Assembly (NCBI GenBank): GCA_045645485.1
Contig: JAZRIX010000012.1
Coordinates: 1-16,309, forward strand
Length of the DNA: 16,309 nucleotides
Reading direction: 5' to 3'
From: SIG440 sp045645485
GTDB taxonomy: Bacteria; Bacillota; Clostridia; Monoglobales; Monoglobaceae
Position numbers and translations under genes: made by a program
The notes under the pieces: generated by a model
What the model was told of the DNA's origin: nothing
The model's database searches: none
The model's input: only the letters and a program-made list of their open reading frames with translations
Shown here: positions 14,998-16,309 of the stretch, piece by piece
How positions within the stretch are numbered: the stretch's first letter is position 1
Layout of the letters: each line of letters opens with the position of its first letter

Positions 14998-16170
14998 ATG
15001 TCAAGAATTTGTATTCCCGATTATGAGTACAAAGAAAGAATTGCAAGAGCTGCAAAGCTGGTTGCAGAAAAAGGTCTGGATGTAATGGTTGTATGCTCAA
15101 CCGAATCAGACTACGCAAACGCCAGATATTTCAGTGGTTTCTGGCCCCTCTTTGAACGTGCAGGTGTTGCTATATCTGCAACAGGTGAGGCTGCCCTCAT
15201 GGTTGGTCCCGAATGTATTATCTTTGCCAAGGACGTTGGTAAGATTGATAAAGTATTCTGTCTGAGAGAATTCAGAGAATCAGCTGACCCCTCTTACCCC
15301 GAGCTTCAGGCTAATACATTTAACGATGTATTCAAGGCTATCGGTGTTACAGGCAATAAAATCAAAATCGGTCTCGGAAGCTATGTAGAATGCACACTTC
15401 CCATCTATGAAGGTCTTAAGAACAGCTATCCCGAAGCAGAAATCGTTAAGTGTAACGATATTATGGTTAACTTAAGAAAGATTAAGTCCGCTAACGAGCT
15501 TGCTTGCATTCAGGAAGGTTTCAGAATTGTTGATATTGCAACAGATGAAGTTATCCGTAACCTTAAACCCGGCGTTACCGAACTCCAGATGGTAGGTATC
15601 GCACAGAAGGTTATTTATGAAGAAGGTGCAGAATACGAGGGTCTTCCTATGTACGTATTCAGCGAAAAGTCAACAAGCCACGCAATTTCACGTTCAGGCT
15701 ACAGAACAATCGGCAAGAACGACATCGTTCAGCTGAACCTTTCTGCTAAAATCGACGGTTATTCTCCTGCAATCGGTCTTCCCATTGCTATGGGCAAGCT
15801 TGAAGGCGAAAGAAGAAGAGTTGTTGAATTCTGTAAAGAAGCTCACGACTGGACAATCGACCAGCTTAAAGCAGGCGTTATGGCAAATGAAGTTGCTCAG
15901 AACTTCTATAAAATGTACGTTGACAACGGTTTCAAAGACAGCTATGTATACGGACCTTGCCACGGAACAGGTATGATTGAGGTTGAGCCGCCCTGGATGG
16001 AAACAGACTCTACATACAAGCTGGAAGAAAATATGACATTCCAGGTTGACACATTTATTATGGGCGACGGCTTCGGTTGCAGATGGGAAATCGGTGCCGC
16101 TATCACTAAAGACGGTTGTCACAAGATGACCGACTACCTGAAGAAGGGTATCATTGAATTAGGCTTCTAA
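14998..16170 (+). CDS. M24 (pita-bread fold) protein, creatinase-like
   Basis: A 390-residue cytoplasmic protein with the two-domain layout of creatinase and Xaa-Pro peptidases: an N-terminal domain (about 1-165) and a C-terminal pita-bread domain beginning at LRKIKSANELACIQEG. Most genomes would label it an Xaa-Pro peptidase, but the metal site is altered. The first canonical Asp is N247 (IVQLNLSAKIDGY), the second is A258, H322 is kept (CHGTGM), the first Glu is D351 (FQVDTF) and E364 remains. Creatinase has Asn and Ala at the same two positions and works without metal. H228 may match its catalytic histidine. The true substrate is unknown. The ATG has AGGAG eight bases upstream; a terminator follows. 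Confidence 0.85.
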   Translation: MSRICIPDYEYKERIARAAKLVAEKGLDVMVVCSTESDYANARYFSGFWPLFERAGVAISATGEAALMVGPECIIFAKDVGKIDKVFCLREFRESADPSYPELQANTFNDVFKAIGVTGNKIKIGLGSYVECTLPIYEGLKNSYPEAEIVKCNDIMVNLRKIKSANELACIQEGFRIVDIATDEVIRNLKPGVTELQMVGIAQKVIYEEGAEYEGLPMYVFSEKSTSHAISRSGYRTIGKNDIVQLNLSAKIDGYSPAIGLPIAMGKLEGERRRVVEFCKEAHDWTIDQLKAGVMANEVAQNFYKMYVDNGFKDSYVYGPCHGTGMIEVEPPWMETDSTYKLEENMTFQVDTFIMGDGFGCRWEIGAAITKDGCHKMTDYLKKGIIELGF

Positions 16171-16184
16171 ATCAGAACATATTT

Positions 16185-16223
16185 GCTAAGGCAGGTATTT
16201 ACCTGCCTTAGCTTGTAGTTTTT
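16185..16223 (+). terminator. Terminator after M24 gene
   Basis: A perfect 13-bp inverted repeat (GCTAAGGCAGGTA, 16185-16197, with its complement at 16200-16212) is followed by a T-rich tail ending in five T (16219-16223). It starts 15 bases after the stop codon. The tail is interrupted, so some read-through into the next gene is possible. Confidence 0.82.
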
Positions 16224-16251
16224 ACAAATATTTTCAAAGGAGTGCTTTAAA

Positions 16252-16262
16252 ATGGCTATTGG
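16252..16262 (+). CDS. First bases of a truncated gene
   Basis: An AAAGGAG ribosome binding site (16236-16242) and an ATG nine bases later mark the start of a gene on the plus strand. Only 11 bases (codons for Met-Ala-Ile and two more bases) are genomic; adapter sequence follows. The frame stays open through the adapter by accident, so any residue beyond the first three or four is artefact. The product cannot be identified. Its closeness to the M24 gene suggests a related unit. Confidence 0.6.
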
Positions 16263-16309
16263 AAGTCGGAGGCCAAGCGGTCTTAGGAAGACAACACCCA
16301 CAGCCAACT
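16263..16309. other. MGI/BGI sequencing adapter with index
   Basis: Positions 16263-16294 match, as I recall it, the 32-base MGI/BGI (DNBSEQ) adapter that begins AAGTCGGAGGCCAAGCGG and ends TTAGGAAGACAA. Then come ten bases fitting a sample index (CACCCACAGC, 16295-16304), then CAACT (16305-16309), the first five bases of the next constant arm (CAACTCCTTGGC). Order and lengths fit that library design exactly. This is untrimmed adapter, not bacterial DNA. Confidence 0.93.

Noticed and set aside
14807..15085. 92-codon plus-strand frame overlapping the start of the M24 gene
   Set aside because: It spans the promoter and leader of the M24 gene in another frame; the M24 start has the good ribosome binding site and a conserved protein.
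15694..16122. 142-codon minus-strand open frame
   Set aside because: It is antisense to the M24 gene, without a ribosome binding site or known domain.
16259..16309. Possible tRNA or small structured RNA at the right end
   Set aside because: The bases are explained fully by the sequencing adapter, index and second adapter arm; no cloverleaf can be drawn.
1..16309. CRISPR array, toxin-antitoxin pair, phage defence genes, insertion sequence or integrase
   Set aside because: I looked on both strands and found no regularly spaced repeats, no transposase or integrase motifs and no small paired genes that would support any of these.

Overview
The window looks like a chromosomal contig from a low-to-medium GC Firmicute of class Clostridia, probably an uncultured gut member of the Oscillospiraceae/Lachnospiraceae sort. 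The reasons are the gene order rimP-nusA-ylxR-ylxQ-infB-rbfA-nrnA-truB-ribF, strong AGGAGG-type ribosome binding sites, TTGACA/TATAAT-type promoters, and the protein families present. The right end is not genomic: the last 47 bases are an MGI/BGI sequencing adapter with a sample index.

Layout. Positions 1-241 hold a short open frame running off the left edge (probably a repeat, not a gene) and the terminator of the long minus-strand operon. Positions 242-8038 are that operon, read right to left: rimP, nusA, ylxR, ylxQ, infB, rbfA, nrnA, truB, ribF. They cover ribosome maturation, transcription elongation, translation initiation, oligoribonucleotide turnover, tRNA pseudouridylation and FAD synthesis. 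A strong promoter sits at 8131-8159. About 20 bases downstream of the predicted start lies a terminator-like hairpin, so the operon may be attenuated. A 175-base structured stretch separates infB from rbfA. nrdR (8156-8611) lies upstream, with its own promoter and a candidate NrdR box at the start point.

Positions 8702-10507 look partly decayed: an intact DUF4432 sugar-epimerase-like gene, a stump of an AraC-type regulator, overlapping divergent promoters, and a shattered creatininase-family pseudogene, closed by a strong two-way terminator. Positions 10544-14739 form a phosphate module: a Na+/phosphate cotransporter with a PhoU-like tail (nptA-like) and a PhoB/PhoR-type two-component pair. 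Nearly identical PHO-box-like repeats lie in front of both the regulator and the transporter, which supports a self-regulated phosphate-starvation unit.

Positions 14998-16170 (plus strand) encode an M24 'pita-bread' protein in which two metal-binding aspartates are Asn and Ala, as in creatinase, so it is probably not a metallopeptidase. A terminator follows, then the first 11 bases of another gene before the adapter begins.

Most of the window is ordinary housekeeping DNA. I did not find a defence system, CRISPR array, RNA gene or intact mobile element. The points most worth following are the adapter, the paired PHO boxes, the rimP leader, the NrdR box, the metal-site loss in the M24 protein, and the infB-rbfA insert.
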